15,900 nt of DNA from an uncultured Treponema sp. (GTDB lineage Bacteria > Spirochaetota > Spirochaetia > Treponematales > Treponemataceae): positions 1-15,900 of the forward strand of contig CAMVJE010000030.1 in the NCBI GenBank assembly GCA_947167745.1, in the 5' to 3' direction. The position numbers were made by a program, and so were the translations under genes. The notes under the pieces were generated by a model. That model had not been told where the DNA came from, did no database searches, and saw nothing but the letters and a program-made list of their open reading frames with translations. The stretch's first letter is position 1. Each line of letters starts with the position of its first letter. Below, one piece after another: positions 1 to 7,857 of this stretch.

Positions 1-275
<275 letters not shown>

Positions 276-309
276 AAAAATTCCTCTAAAAATAAAAAAG
301 TTTCTATCT

Positions 310-338
310 ATTATAGTGAATTGAAGCATTCTGTTCCA
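310..338 (-). promoter_or_regulatory. Promoter of the gltX leader/gltX transcript
   Basis: A perfect TATAAT lies at 315-310 on the minus strand. The -35 at 17-base spacing (TGGAAC, 338-333) is weak, at 3 of 6. The predicted start near 303 puts AGAGGA (287-282) and the upstream-ORF ATG (275) at ordinary distances. Confidence 0.5.
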
Positions 339-423
339 TAGATTTAAAAATATGAAAATAATCTGTATATTTTTATGAATTTTTGTGTTATAGTGTTACA
401 ATCTATTACTAGAGGAGCAATAT

Positions 424-873
424 ATGTTAAGAAAAATCCTTTCTGTATTTGCCGTGCTTTTTATCGTTTCGGCATTTTCATTTTCTCAGGCAAAAAATCA
501 AACAAAAATTTCAGGTCTTGAAGATGAAAACTATCAATGGTACGAATTTAAGGCAAAACGATTAGGCAAAACATTCAAATTTTTTGCCTTTAAAACAGAT
601 ACTCAGAGAGACAACCGCACCATACAACTTTTCAATAAGTCTGGCTGGGGTATGGGGCCACATGAAACTATTACTGAATTCTACAACTTTAACGGTGGTG
701 AAATTACAAAAACTTGGGATGAAGAGCTAAAGCCCACAATGAAAAAAGAAGGCTACAAGTATGCTTTCACCACTTACCGTGTTACAGGCAAGGATGAGAC
801 AACAATTTACCTGTATACCTTCTACTACGACCCTGACACGGACAATCTGTTCATGCTTAAGTCTGTAAAATAA
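424..873 (+). CDS. Small exported protein of unknown function (149 aa)
   Basis: I do not recognise the family. The protein has a clear Sec signal peptide: basic MLRK, a hydrophobic core to about residue 18, then a likely signal peptidase I site at SQA-K near residue 23. There is no lipobox. The mature part (about 125 residues) is rich in aromatic and charged residues (YEFKAKRLGKTFKFFAF, TTIYLYTFYYDPDTDNLFML) and looks like a small beta-rich periplasmic domain. GAGGAG at 412-417 supports the ATG at 424. Possible -10 boxes, TATAGT (389-394) and TACAAT (397-402), precede it without a convincing -35. It stands alone: it diverges from gltX, and a hairpin starts 3 bases after its stop codon. Confidence 0.75.
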   Translation: MLRKILSVFAVLFIVSAFSFSQAKNQTKISGLEDENYQWYEFKAKRLGKTFKFFAFKTDTQRDNRTIQLFNKSGWGMGPHETITEFYNFNGGEITKTWDEELKPTMKKEGYKYAFTTYRVTGKDETTIYLYTFYYDPDTDNLFMLKSVK

Positions 874-876
874 GAA

Positions 877-896
877 AGGGGAGAAGTCTCTCCCCT
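877..896 (+). terminator. GC-rich hairpin after the 424-873 gene
   Basis: AGGGGAGA and TCTCCCCT form a perfect 8-bp stem with a 4-base loop, beginning 3 bases after the stop codon. No T-run follows, so termination may be inefficient, or the stem may instead be a 3'-end stabiliser. Confidence 0.5.
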
Positions 897-900
897 GCGT

Positions 901-960
901 CGCACGCTGTTGTGCCGCTCCCCTCTCTGCGGGGCAAAAATCACGCTTAAAGCCCCGCAA
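901..960. repeat. GC-rich hairpin spacer, probable dispersed intergenic element
   Basis: This stretch lies between convergent genes and is much more GC-rich than its surroundings. TGCGGGGC (928-935) and GCCCCGCA (952-959) form a perfect 8-bp stem with a 16-base loop. On the minus strand it lies 11 bases past the ABC ATPase stop and could end that transcript, although no T-run follows. The composition and nested G4/C4 blocks look like a repeated spacer element of Treponema genomes, but there is no second copy in this window, so that is inference. Confidence 0.35.
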
Positions 961-969
961 CGCCCCTGC

Positions 970-1758
970 TTATTCTCCCAGCATCATGCGGTCGTTCAAT
1001 TCTCCGGCCGCATTGAACTTTTCAAGCAAGTCTTCAGGCTTCAGCTTCTTTTTTTCTTCGCCACGAACATCATAAACGATATGACCCTTCATCATCATAA
1101 TGAGGCGGTTTCCGTAATGAATAGCATGATTCATGTTATGAGTGACCATGAAAGCAGTGAGTTTGTCCTGTTCAACGAATTTTTCGGTAAGTTCAAGGAC
1201 TTTTGCCGCAGTTTTTGGGTCAAGGGCAGCCGTGTGCTCATCGAGCAAAAGAAGTTCCGGCTTTTTCAGGGTTGCCATCAAAAGGGTGAGCGCCTGTCTC
1301 TGACCGCCTGAAAGAAGACCTACTTTGCTTGTGAGACGGGTTTCAAGCCCGAGGTCAAGCATTGCAAGTTTTTCGCGGTAAATTGCCTTTTCTTCTTTTT
1401 TGATGCCCCATCTCAAGGTTCGTGTGCTACCGCGGCGCAGGGCCATTGCAAGATTCTCTTCGATTTCCATATTTGCGGCAGTTCCTGTGAGCGGATCTTG
1501 AAAAACGCGGCCAAGGAAAGCTGCTCTTTTGTATTCAGGCATTGCTGTGACATCGCGACCGTTTAGTTTGATAGAGCCGGTGTCGCAAGTGTGGACTCCT
1601 GCAATCAGATTGAGAAGAGTTGATTTTCCCGCACCGTTTCCACCGATAATCGTGACGAAATCTCCGTCCTCAAGGGTGAGGTTTATGTCGTGGAGAGCTT
1701 TTTTTTCTGTGATAGTGCCAGGATTGAAGGTTTTTGATACATGTGATATTTCAAGCAT
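970..1758 (-). CDS. ABC transporter ATP-binding protein (TrpYZ/PhnK-type)
   Basis: This is the cytoplasmic ATPase that powers the permease encoded immediately upstream. At 262 aa it is a single ABC domain. Walker A is GGNGAGKST at 39-47, the Q-loop glutamine is near 87, the signature LSGGQ is at 149-153, Walker B is LLLLDEHTAALD at 169-180 with catalytic E174, and the switch histidine H207 is in VTHN. The DEHTAALDPKTA form and the insert around 105-125 (RRGSTRTLRWGIKKEE) are typical of the one-permease group that includes the TrpXYZ tryptophan and related importers. Its ATG is one base after the permease stop, with a GGAAGG-type ribosome site in the permease 3' end, so the two are co-translated. 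The substrate cannot be read from the ATPase. Confidence 0.9.
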   Translation of the reverse strand: MLEISHVSKTFNPGTITEKKALHDINLTLEDGDFVTIIGGNGAGKSTLLNLIAGVHTCDTGSIKLNGRDVTAMPEYKRAAFLGRVFQDPLTGTAANMEIEENLAMALRRGSTRTLRWGIKKEEKAIYREKLAMLDLGLETRLTSKVGLLSGGQRQALTLLMATLKKPELLLLDEHTAALDPKTAAKVLELTEKFVEQDKLTAFMVTHNMNHAIHYGNRLIMMMKGHIVYDVRGEEKKKLKPEDLLEKFNAAGELNDRMMLGE

Positions 1759-1759
1759 T

Positions 1760-2689
1760 TTATTTTCCTTCCTTTGCGGCTAGTGAGATTTTCTTTTTTA
1801 GTGTCTTTGATTTTACGACAGGAATTGCAAGCGCAATAACTACAATGACTGCTGTAAGCAGCTTGAGGTCACTTGATTTGAGACCAAGCTGGAGAACGAT
1901 TGCAATAATCAAACGGTAAACGACTGAGCCTAGCAAAATAGAAAGAAGGGTCACATAAAAAGCGAATCTTTTGTTAAAGTAAGAGAAAATGCTTTCGCCC
2001 AGGATGATAGAAGCCAGACCGATTACGATTGTTCCCGTTCCCATGCCCACATCGCCGTAGCCCTGCTGCTGGGCGACAAGTGCGCCTGAAAGGGCAATGA
2101 GTCCATTTGAAAGCATTAGACCTAAAATCTTCATTTTGTCAGTATCAACTCCCATAGCGCGAACCATTTTTTCGTTGTTGCCGGTCGCTCGGATACAAGA
2201 ACCGATTTCAGTGCCGCAGAACCAGTAGAGGGCAGCGATAAGGGCGATTCCGAAAATCAAGCCAATGATGAATGAAGCGATGTTTGGTGAAATGTGGAAA
2301 GCAGTTTGCATTTTGGTCATCATAGTGTCTACACCCAAAAGCGGTGTGTTTGATCTTCCCATAATGCGGATGTTAATTGAATATAGTGCAATCATGGAAA
2401 GGATTCCTGCCAAAATTTCATGAATCTTGAGTTTTGTGTGCATGAGGGCCGTTGCCAGACCTGCTATTAATCCCGTTAAAAACGAGACAAGAATTGCAAC
2501 AAGTGGATTTACGCCTTTTGTGATAAGAATTGCGCAGGTTGAGCCACCGAGAGCAAACGAGCCGTCACAAGTCATGTCAGCGATGTTAAGGATTCTGAAT
2601 GTGAGGTAAACTCCCAATGTCATGATTCCCCAGAGGAGACCTTGTGCGACAGCGCCCTGAGCCGCGCCTAAAATACTTAAGATGTTCAT
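1760..2689 (-). CDS. ABC transporter permease (branched-chain/TrpY-like family)
   Basis: This integral inner-membrane permease of the BPD_transp_2 family has 309 aa and about eight or nine hydrophobic segments. The family-typical N-terminal stretch FRILNIADMTCDGSFALGG lies at residues 31-49, and GSCIRATGNNEKMVRAMG is the cytoplasmic coupling region that contacts the ATPase. Relatives import tryptophan or other amino-acid-like solutes with a periplasmic ABC_sub_bind protein. That gene usually precedes the permease but is absent here, where the M18 gene diverges instead. The ATG has no Shine-Dalgarno. An extended -10 (TGCTATAAT) ends 9 bases before it, implying a leaderless or nearly leaderless message. 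The start agrees with the family N-terminus. Confidence 0.88.
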   Translation of the reverse strand: MNILSILGAAQGAVAQGLLWGIMTLGVYLTFRILNIADMTCDGSFALGGSTCAILITKGVNPLVAILVSFLTGLIAGLATALMHTKLKIHEILAGILSMIALYSINIRIMGRSNTPLLGVDTMMTKMQTAFHISPNIASFIIGLIFGIALIAALYWFCGTEIGSCIRATGNNEKMVRAMGVDTDKMKILGLMLSNGLIALSGALVAQQQGYGDVGMGTGTIVIGLASIILGESIFSYFNKRFAFYVTLLSILLGSVVYRLIIAIVLQLGLKSSDLKLLTAVIVVIALAIPVVKSKTLKKKISLAAKEGK

Positions 2690-2695
2690 AATATT

Positions 2696-2734
2696 ACAAT
2701 TATAGCACAGTTTTTCTTACTATGCTACAATTCT
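2696..2734. promoter_or_regulatory. Divergent, mirror-image extended -10 promoters
   Basis: The permease (-) has TGCTATAAT with the hexamer at 2704-2699. The aminopeptidase (+) has TGCTACAAT with the hexamer at 2726-2731. The two blocks are 12-bp inverted repeats (2696-2707 and 2723-2734) matching at 10 positions. Neither has a good -35, as expected for extended -10 promoters. The ATGs follow after 9 and 6 bases, so both messages should start at or next to the initiation codon. Confidence 0.6.
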
Positions 2735-2737
2735 CTT

Positions 2738-4042
2738 ATGAGCACAGTTGAAAATCTTTTTTCATTTATTAAAAAATCTCCCAGCCCCTTTCATGCAGTT
2801 TCTGAAATCACAAATATTTTAAAAGAAAAGGGTTTTACTCCTCTTTCTGAAGGCGAAAAATGGAGTCTAAAAAAATGCGGAAAGTATTTCGTAACGAGAA
2901 ATTCTTCATCCCTCATTGCCTTCGCCCTTCCTCAAAATCCTTCCCCCAAAAATGGTTTTTTGCTTACGGCCAGCCATTCTGATTCCCCGGTTTTTAAAAT
3001 CAAGGAGAATCCGGAAATTGCCTCGGCAGGTAGCCTTGTCCTAAATGTCGAGAAATATGGCGGAATGCTGATTCAGCCCTGGTTTGACCGCCCCCTTTCT
3101 GTCGCTGGCCGGGTAATTGTCCGTAAAAACGAAAATGGAAAATCATTCTTGCGGCAAGTTCTCGTCAATATTGATCGGGATTTAGTTATGATTCCAAATC
3201 TTGCCATTCACATGAATCGGGAGGCAAACGAAGGTCATAAAATTGATGTGCAGAATGAAATCCGCCCGGTGCTCACTTTGAATGAAAAGAAAAATCTTCT
3301 TTCCCTTGTGGCAGAGTCGGCAGGGCTTGCAGAAAAAGACATAATTTCCCATGATTTGTTTCTATATAATAGAAGCTATCCTTCTCTCTGGGGAGCAGAA
3401 AATGAATTCATCTCTTCCCCAAAACTTGATGATTTGGAATGTGCTTACTCAACTTTGCAGGGCTTCCTCGCAGCGACTTCCAAAAGCATTTCAGAAAATC
3501 CTCTTCCCCTTTACTGCCTTTTTGACAATGAGGAAGTGGGAAGCTCCAGCCGTCAGGGCGCGGACTCAACTTTCCTGAGCGACACTCTTTCCCGCATCGC
3601 CGAAAAACTTTCTTGGACGGACGAGGAATACAAAATCGCCCTTTCCAAGAGCCTCATGCTTTCTGCGGATAACGCTCATGCCGTTCACCCAAATTATGTT
3701 TCTTCGGCAGATCCTGTGAATCGTCCAAAAGTTAACGGTGGCATAGTCATCAAGTTTAATGCTGCTCAAAAATACACCAGCGATGCCCTTTCTTCGGCTA
3801 TCTTTAAGGAAGTCTGCAAAAAGGCGGGAGTTCCTTTCCAGATTTACACAAACAACTCAAATGTTGCGGGGGGCTCAACTCTAGGAAATATCAGCCAGAA
3901 TCATGTCTCGCTTTCATGTGTGGACATAGGACTTGCTCAGTGGGCAATGCATTCACCCTACGAAAGCGCAGGCGCAAAAGACCTTGATTTTATGATTCGC
4001 GCAGTTGAAGAATTTTACAGAACTTCTATGCTCGTAAATTAA
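2738..4042 (+). CDS. M18 family aminopeptidase
   Basis: This is a cytoplasmic di-zinc exopeptidase of the M18 (aspartyl aminopeptidase) family, which removes N-terminal, often acidic, residues from peptides. The 434 aa match the usual bacterial length. Visible metal-site motifs are HSDSP (H80, D82), KLDDLE (D231/D232), the catalytic pair in LFDNEEVGSSSRQGA (E265/E266), SADNAHAVHPNY (D311, H317) and the C-terminal MHSPYE (H405). PKVNGGIVIKFN and the GGSTLGNI loop are also family signatures. The ATG at 2738 has no Shine-Dalgarno and lies 6 bases after a TACAAT box, consistent with a leaderless message. Its last codon overlaps the stop of the convergent phosphatase gene by 4 bases. It probably recycles peptides for amino acids. 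Confidence 0.93.
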   Translation: MSTVENLFSFIKKSPSPFHAVSEITNILKEKGFTPLSEGEKWSLKKCGKYFVTRNSSSLIAFALPQNPSPKNGFLLTASHSDSPVFKIKENPEIASAGSLVLNVEKYGGMLIQPWFDRPLSVAGRVIVRKNENGKSFLRQVLVNIDRDLVMIPNLAIHMNREANEGHKIDVQNEIRPVLTLNEKKNLLSLVAESAGLAEKDIISHDLFLYNRSYPSLWGAENEFISSPKLDDLECAYSTLQGFLAATSKSISENPLPLYCLFDNEEVGSSSRQGADSTFLSDTLSRIAEKLSWTDEEYKIALSKSLMLSADNAHAVHPNYVSSADPVNRPKVNGGIVIKFNAAQKYTSDALSSAIFKEVCKKAGVPFQIYTNNSNVAGGSTLGNISQNHVSLSCVDIGLAQWAMHSPYESAGAKDLDFMIRAVEEFYRTSMLVN

Positions 4043-6249
4043 CTGTTGATGCCGGAGTCGTAAATATCATCTGCCTCTTCGGCGTCGATCAGTTCTTCGA
4101 TATCTTCTTCGCTTTCTTCAAAATGTTCTTCATCGGCTACAAATTCGGCTTCGTTAGTACGCTTTGCGATGATTAGGGTAATATCGTCTTCAAGCTGCCT
4201 GTGTTCTGTGAATTTTTCAAGTTCTTTAATGATGAGGCTGATTATTTCGCTTGCAGGACGGGTATGATTCTTTTTGATGATTTCTTTTATCTGGCTTGTA
4301 CCAAACTGTGTCTGTTTTAAATTCGTAGCTTCGGTTATTCCATCGGTGTAGAGAATGAGAATGTCGCCAGTAGTCATTGAGAAATTTGAGCGGGCAAAAG
4401 ACACTGTAATTCCTCTCATACCGATTGCACCGTAGTGAGGTTTTCCGTCATTTCCTTTGAGTTCGCATACTTCGTTGTCTTTGAGGGAGTATTTGAGCGG
4501 ATAAGGATGACCTGCATTTCCAAGCTCTACATTACATTTTCCTGCTTGGCCGTCATTGTCAAATCTGCAGAGAATTCCCGTCATGTAGTTATCGATATCC
4601 CCTTTTTCGTGAAGAATCATGTTGTTTATTTTAGTGAGAATTCGATCAACAGATTCTTTGCGTCTGAAACCAGTCTGGAAAACTCGAGAAATAATATTTT
4701 TTGAAAGCATGGTTACAAGACTTGCAGAAAGTCCGTGGCCTGAAACATCAAATAGTGAAATTCCGTTAAGCATGTCGTTGATGTTGTAATAGTCGTAAAA
4801 ATCCCCGGAAACTTTTGCTGCAGGAGAATAGCAGACTGAAATTTCCCAGCCTCGGAAATGCTTGTTTGGACTCGGGAAAAAATTTCGTTGGACAACAGAA
4901 GCCATTTCCAGATCCATTTCTGAGTGTTTTTTATCTTTTTCGAGTCGTTCATTTAATAGTGAGAGTTCAGAATTGGCGTTTTTTAAGTCGCGTGTTGCGG
5001 CAGCGACTTCTTCTGCAAGATGATTTGTCAGCCGTTTATTGTTTTTGTAGATATTTGCAAACCTGACAGCGAGAAGAATGATAAAAATTGCGATTGAAAT
5101 CTGCCAGCCAAAAATTGAGAAATAGGGGTATTCCCTGGTATTGTCAGCGAGACGGATTATTATATCGATAGCTGCCGAAATGAAGAGCGGGAAAAAGCCT
5201 AGTATGAATTGAATGGAAATATTTCGTGATGCCTTGTTTCTGAATTCATGGACAACAATTCTCGCGCCTATTCCTCCCTGGAATGCGAGAAGGCCGAGCA
5301 TATAGGGTGTGAGTTTTGTAAGTGCGTCATAGTTTGGGGTGAGCAGAGTTACGATAATCTGTGCGACAAGAATTCCTGCCCGAAGCAGTTTGTATTTGCT
5401 GTTATATCTTTTGCGGTGGTAGTCGATTGCAAAAAGGGTAGCAAAATAAATCATAAAATATGGCGGAATGCACATTGTAAGCTTCATGAAAAGAAGAAAT
5501 GGTAAGGTTCCGCTGGTATAAATCGGAAGTTCTGTAGCAAAAAATGGAATGAGGAAAAAAGATGTAAAAATATTGATGATAGCAAAATCGCGGAATTCCC
5601 TGAATTCTCTTACACTCAGATAAAAGCACATAAAGAGGATGAAAGTGAAGACCAGAATTCCAACGAAGAACATATAAACTCTTGTATGATGAAAGTTTAT
5701 TGATTCGAAATTTGGATAAGCGAACTGGGTTGGCTGAATAAAGGCATGACTTGAAATACCACTGGAGCCCTGAGCATAAATACGGATAAGAAGGGTGTTT
5801 TTGCCATTTTGATTGAGTACATTCATCGGAAAACTGAAAAAGTGAGCCTTAAAGAGAGTTGACAGCTCATGTGGCGGAAAATCACCGTACTGTGAGATAA
5901 AGGCTCCGTTACAGAAAACCTGTTCCGCAAAGCGTAAATGAGGGATTACAAGACCGAGAGGTCGCCCCTTGAAGTTTTCAGGGATTTCAAAATCTGCGCG
6001 AACCCAGACATAGTGAGTGCCTTTTCCAAGAACTCGCGATAAATTTGTTGCAGAATAATCATCGAGTTTTTTGAAAAAAGGGGCATTTTGCATTGCGTCG
6101 CCGTAAGTTGCCTCTGCAGGTGCCTCCCAGTAATAAAAATCCTGACCTATTACAAGTTTAGGCGTTTCCTTTGGCCCGCAGGAACAACATAAAAAGGAAA
6201 ATAAGGCGAGGAATATAGATGTTAGAATATGTCTGTGATTTTTTCGCAT
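4039..6249 (-). CDS. 7TM-sensor PP2C (SpoIIE/RsbU) serine phosphatase
   Basis: This membrane receptor phosphatase of 736 aa should dephosphorylate a phosphorylated STAS antagonist. Domains in order: signal peptide with a Cys-rich end (FLCCSC, residues 19-24, possibly a lax spirochaete lipobox), an extracellular beta-sandwich at about 30-185 of the 7TMR-DISM type, seven hydrophobic segments at about 192-400, a coiled coil at about 401-450, and a PP2C/SpoIIE domain at about 450-695. Metal motifs are SGDFYDY (481-487), DVSGHG (501-506), GNAGH (577-581), LYTDGITEA (633-641) and EDD (687-689). A very acidic tail (about 699-736) follows. The ATG at 6249 lacks a clear Shine-Dalgarno. It lies 41 bases after the esterase on the same strand, and a possible TGGTAAAAT box occurs in the gap. 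The ligand of the outer domain is unknown. Confidence 0.9.
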   Translation of the reverse strand: MRKNHRHILTSIFLALFSFLCCSCGPKETPKLVIGQDFYYWEAPAEATYGDAMQNAPFFKKLDDYSATNLSRVLGKGTHYVWVRADFEIPENFKGRPLGLVIPHLRFAEQVFCNGAFISQYGDFPPHELSTLFKAHFFSFPMNVLNQNGKNTLLIRIYAQGSSGISSHAFIQPTQFAYPNFESINFHHTRVYMFFVGILVFTFILFMCFYLSVREFREFRDFAIINIFTSFFLIPFFATELPIYTSGTLPFLLFMKLTMCIPPYFMIYFATLFAIDYHRKRYNSKYKLLRAGILVAQIIVTLLTPNYDALTKLTPYMLGLLAFQGGIGARIVVHEFRNKASRNISIQFILGFFPLFISAAIDIIIRLADNTREYPYFSIFGWQISIAIFIILLAVRFANIYKNNKRLTNHLAEEVAAATRDLKNANSELSLLNERLEKDKKHSEMDLEMASVVQRNFFPSPNKHFRGWEISVCYSPAAKVSGDFYDYYNINDMLNGISLFDVSGHGLSASLVTMLSKNIISRVFQTGFRRKESVDRILTKINNMILHEKGDIDNYMTGILCRFDNDGQAGKCNVELGNAGHPYPLKYSLKDNEVCELKGNDGKPHYGAIGMRGITVSFARSNFSMTTGDILILYTDGITEATNLKQTQFGTSQIKEIIKKNHTRPASEIISLIIKELEKFTEHRQLEDDITLIIAKRTNEAEFVADEEHFEESEEDIEELIDAEEADDIYDSGINS

Positions 6250-6265
6250 ATCTGCTTATTCAGAC

Positions 6266-6274
6266 ATTTTACCA
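6266..6274 (-). promoter_or_regulatory. Possible extended -10 of the 7TM phosphatase
   Basis: TGGTAAAAT on the minus strand, with the hexamer at 6271-6266, lies 16 bases before the ATG at 6249. No -35 is visible. If active, it would let the phosphatase be transcribed apart from the esterase upstream. Confidence 0.3.
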
Positions 6275-6290
6275 CATTTTTGTTAAAATT

Positions 6291-7751
6291 CTACAATTCT
6301 TTTTTGCTCAGCCAATCAAAGAGACTCAAGCCCTGGTCTTTGCATTCGTCGTTAAAAAGATAAATCCAGCTGTCATGGCCGTCATATTCATAGGGGAGAC
6401 CGTAATCATCATCGTTTTTTGACGCATTTCGATTTTTTAAGTAGATTCCGCTTAAGTCTACGACATTTCTGAACTCTGAGACATGGATGTCCTTTGCACC
6501 TGCAGCCTTGAGCCGCTTTATTGTAGGAATCGAGTTTTTTTCGGGCTTAACTGTCTCATCATTAAGGGCATAAGAAAACCACATAGGCTTTTGGGCAAGC
6601 GAGTTGATTTGTTCATCTGTAATTTTTGAATCAAGATAATATTCACATGTTGGGAATGCTGCGGCAAAAATATCCGGAAACTGAATCATCATGTTCATTG
6701 TCATATAACCGCCGGCAGAACAGCCTCCGACATATATCCGCTTACGGTCGATTTCTGGATGACTTTTTAAAAAAGCGTCTAAAAGTTCTTTTACTGGAGC
6801 TGTGTAATATGAAACGGCAGCAAAGGGAACTTTTTTATTTTTGGGTGTGTCATCCATAACAAAAAATCTTTCAAGCAGACCTGAGACCGGTTTTTTTACT
6901 TTATCAATTATACCATCTTTATCAATCGGTTCCCAATATCTTATGCCACCGATTCCACTTTCGGTACTTTCAAGCCAGCCTGTTGGGCATTGGGGTGCAA
7001 GAATTGCAACTCCATTTTCGAAATATTTTTGTATACTTTCATCGGCAAAAAAAGCTGATTTTGTTCCGAACAGAAGAAAGTAGGGATTTGTTCCACTTTC
7101 TCCGATTCCATGAAACCAAAGTATAAGCGGAATTTTTTTATCTGATTTAGGAAGGTAAGATACATAGGGAAGTGTTAGAGTTTTTTCCTGATAGTTGGGG
7201 TCTGATTTGTCTTTTTCGCTTGCCGGAATTTTATAAGAGTAGGAGCCTGACTTAAATTTGGCTGCATGGCCGTTTATAAATGCTTTGCAGTCAGAAATTT
7301 TAATTCCCAGTTCATTGTTGAGAATCTGATAGCCGTAATAATTTTGGAAGCGGCTTGATAAGGCAATTCTTACAAATGGATTCAGGTTTTCTGAGTCAGG
7401 GTGTACATCTGTGAGCAGTGTGATGAAATTACTTGATGTATCAGTTTTTTTACCTTCTGAATCCGAAAGAAAAACTTCTTTTAGGGAAAGAGTGTTTTTA
7501 ATCATTCCGATATTTGTTGATTTTGGATAGAGAATCTGTTTTACCTCAAAATCTTTTGCCTTTACGATTTGAGGAGAGAGTGATTTTCCTGTGTTTATTA
7601 TGATTTTTCCGATGCATGGCCCCCAGTCATAAGAGCCGACATAAATTGCACTTTGATTGGGAGAAGGTACAAGTGACTCTAGGAAAGGTTGTGCATTAAG
7701 TGAAAGGGAAAGGATTACAGTTGCCAGAATATATAGAATGATTTTTTTCAT
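6291..7751 (-). CDS. Exported alpha/beta-hydrolase (esterase/PHB-depolymerase-like)
   Basis: This is a secreted serine hydrolase, probably a carboxylic or feruloyl/acetyl-type esterase. Its 486 aa start with a Sec signal peptide (cleavage likely at LNA-Q, residue 20). A beta-rich N-terminal domain follows at about 25-175, as in esterases with an Ig-like leader domain. The hydrolase domain at about 185-486 has the oxyanion loop WFHGIGESG (212-220), the nucleophile elbow GCSAGG (S345), a candidate acid in LNDETV (D398) and the general base in DGHDSW (H459). No lipobox is present. A strong promoter sits only 6 bases before the ATG and there is no Shine-Dalgarno. The 7TM phosphatase follows 41 bases downstream, so they may share transcripts. 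The substrate cannot be inferred; the nearby PL9-like lyase only makes a plant-polymer substrate plausible. Confidence 0.82.
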   Translation of the reverse strand: MKKIILYILATVILSLSLNAQPFLESLVPSPNQSAIYVGSYDWGPCIGKIIINTGKSLSPQIVKAKDFEVKQILYPKSTNIGMIKNTLSLKEVFLSDSEGKKTDTSSNFITLLTDVHPDSENLNPFVRIALSSRFQNYYGYQILNNELGIKISDCKAFINGHAAKFKSGSYSYKIPASEKDKSDPNYQEKTLTLPYVSYLPKSDKKIPLILWFHGIGESGTNPYFLLFGTKSAFFADESIQKYFENGVAILAPQCPTGWLESTESGIGGIRYWEPIDKDGIIDKVKKPVSGLLERFFVMDDTPKNKKVPFAAVSYYTAPVKELLDAFLKSHPEIDRKRIYVGGCSAGGYMTMNMMIQFPDIFAAAFPTCEYYLDSKITDEQINSLAQKPMWFSYALNDETVKPEKNSIPTIKRLKAAGAKDIHVSEFRNVVDLSGIYLKNRNASKNDDDYGLPYEYDGHDSWIYLFNDECKDQGLSLFDWLSKKEL

Positions 7752-7757
7752 ATTAGC

Positions 7758-7786
7758 ATTGTATAAATGAATTTCTTTTGTGTCGA
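7758..7786 (-). promoter_or_regulatory. Promoter of the esterase, implying a leaderless start
   Basis: On the minus strand TCGACA (7786-7781, 5 of 6 to consensus) and TACAAT (7763-7758, 5 of 6) are separated by exactly 17 bases. Six bases then precede the ATG (7751). A start 6-7 bases after the -10 would fall on the ATG itself. This is the best-formed example of the pattern in the window. Confidence 0.7.
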
Positions 7787-7796
7787 TATTTTGCTC

Positions 7797-7850
7797 TTTA
7801 ATAAAATTTTGAAAGTGTGTATAATGCTAACAAATTTTGATTTTAAGGAG
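7797..7850 (+). promoter_or_regulatory. Promoter and ribosome site of PEP carboxykinase
   Basis: A perfect TATAAT lies at 7820-7825, with a weak TTTAAT at 7797-7802 at 17-base spacing. AAGGAG at 7845-7850 sits 7 bases before the ATG at 7858. The block TATAATGCTAA here mirrors TATACAATGCTAA of the divergent esterase promoter. Confidence 0.6.
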
Positions 7851-7857
7851 CATTTTG

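Noticed and set aside
7837..7857. TTG at 7837 as the pckG start
   Set aside because: It would place the AAGGAG ribosome site inside the gene. The ATG at 7858 has correct spacing and the expected family N-terminus.
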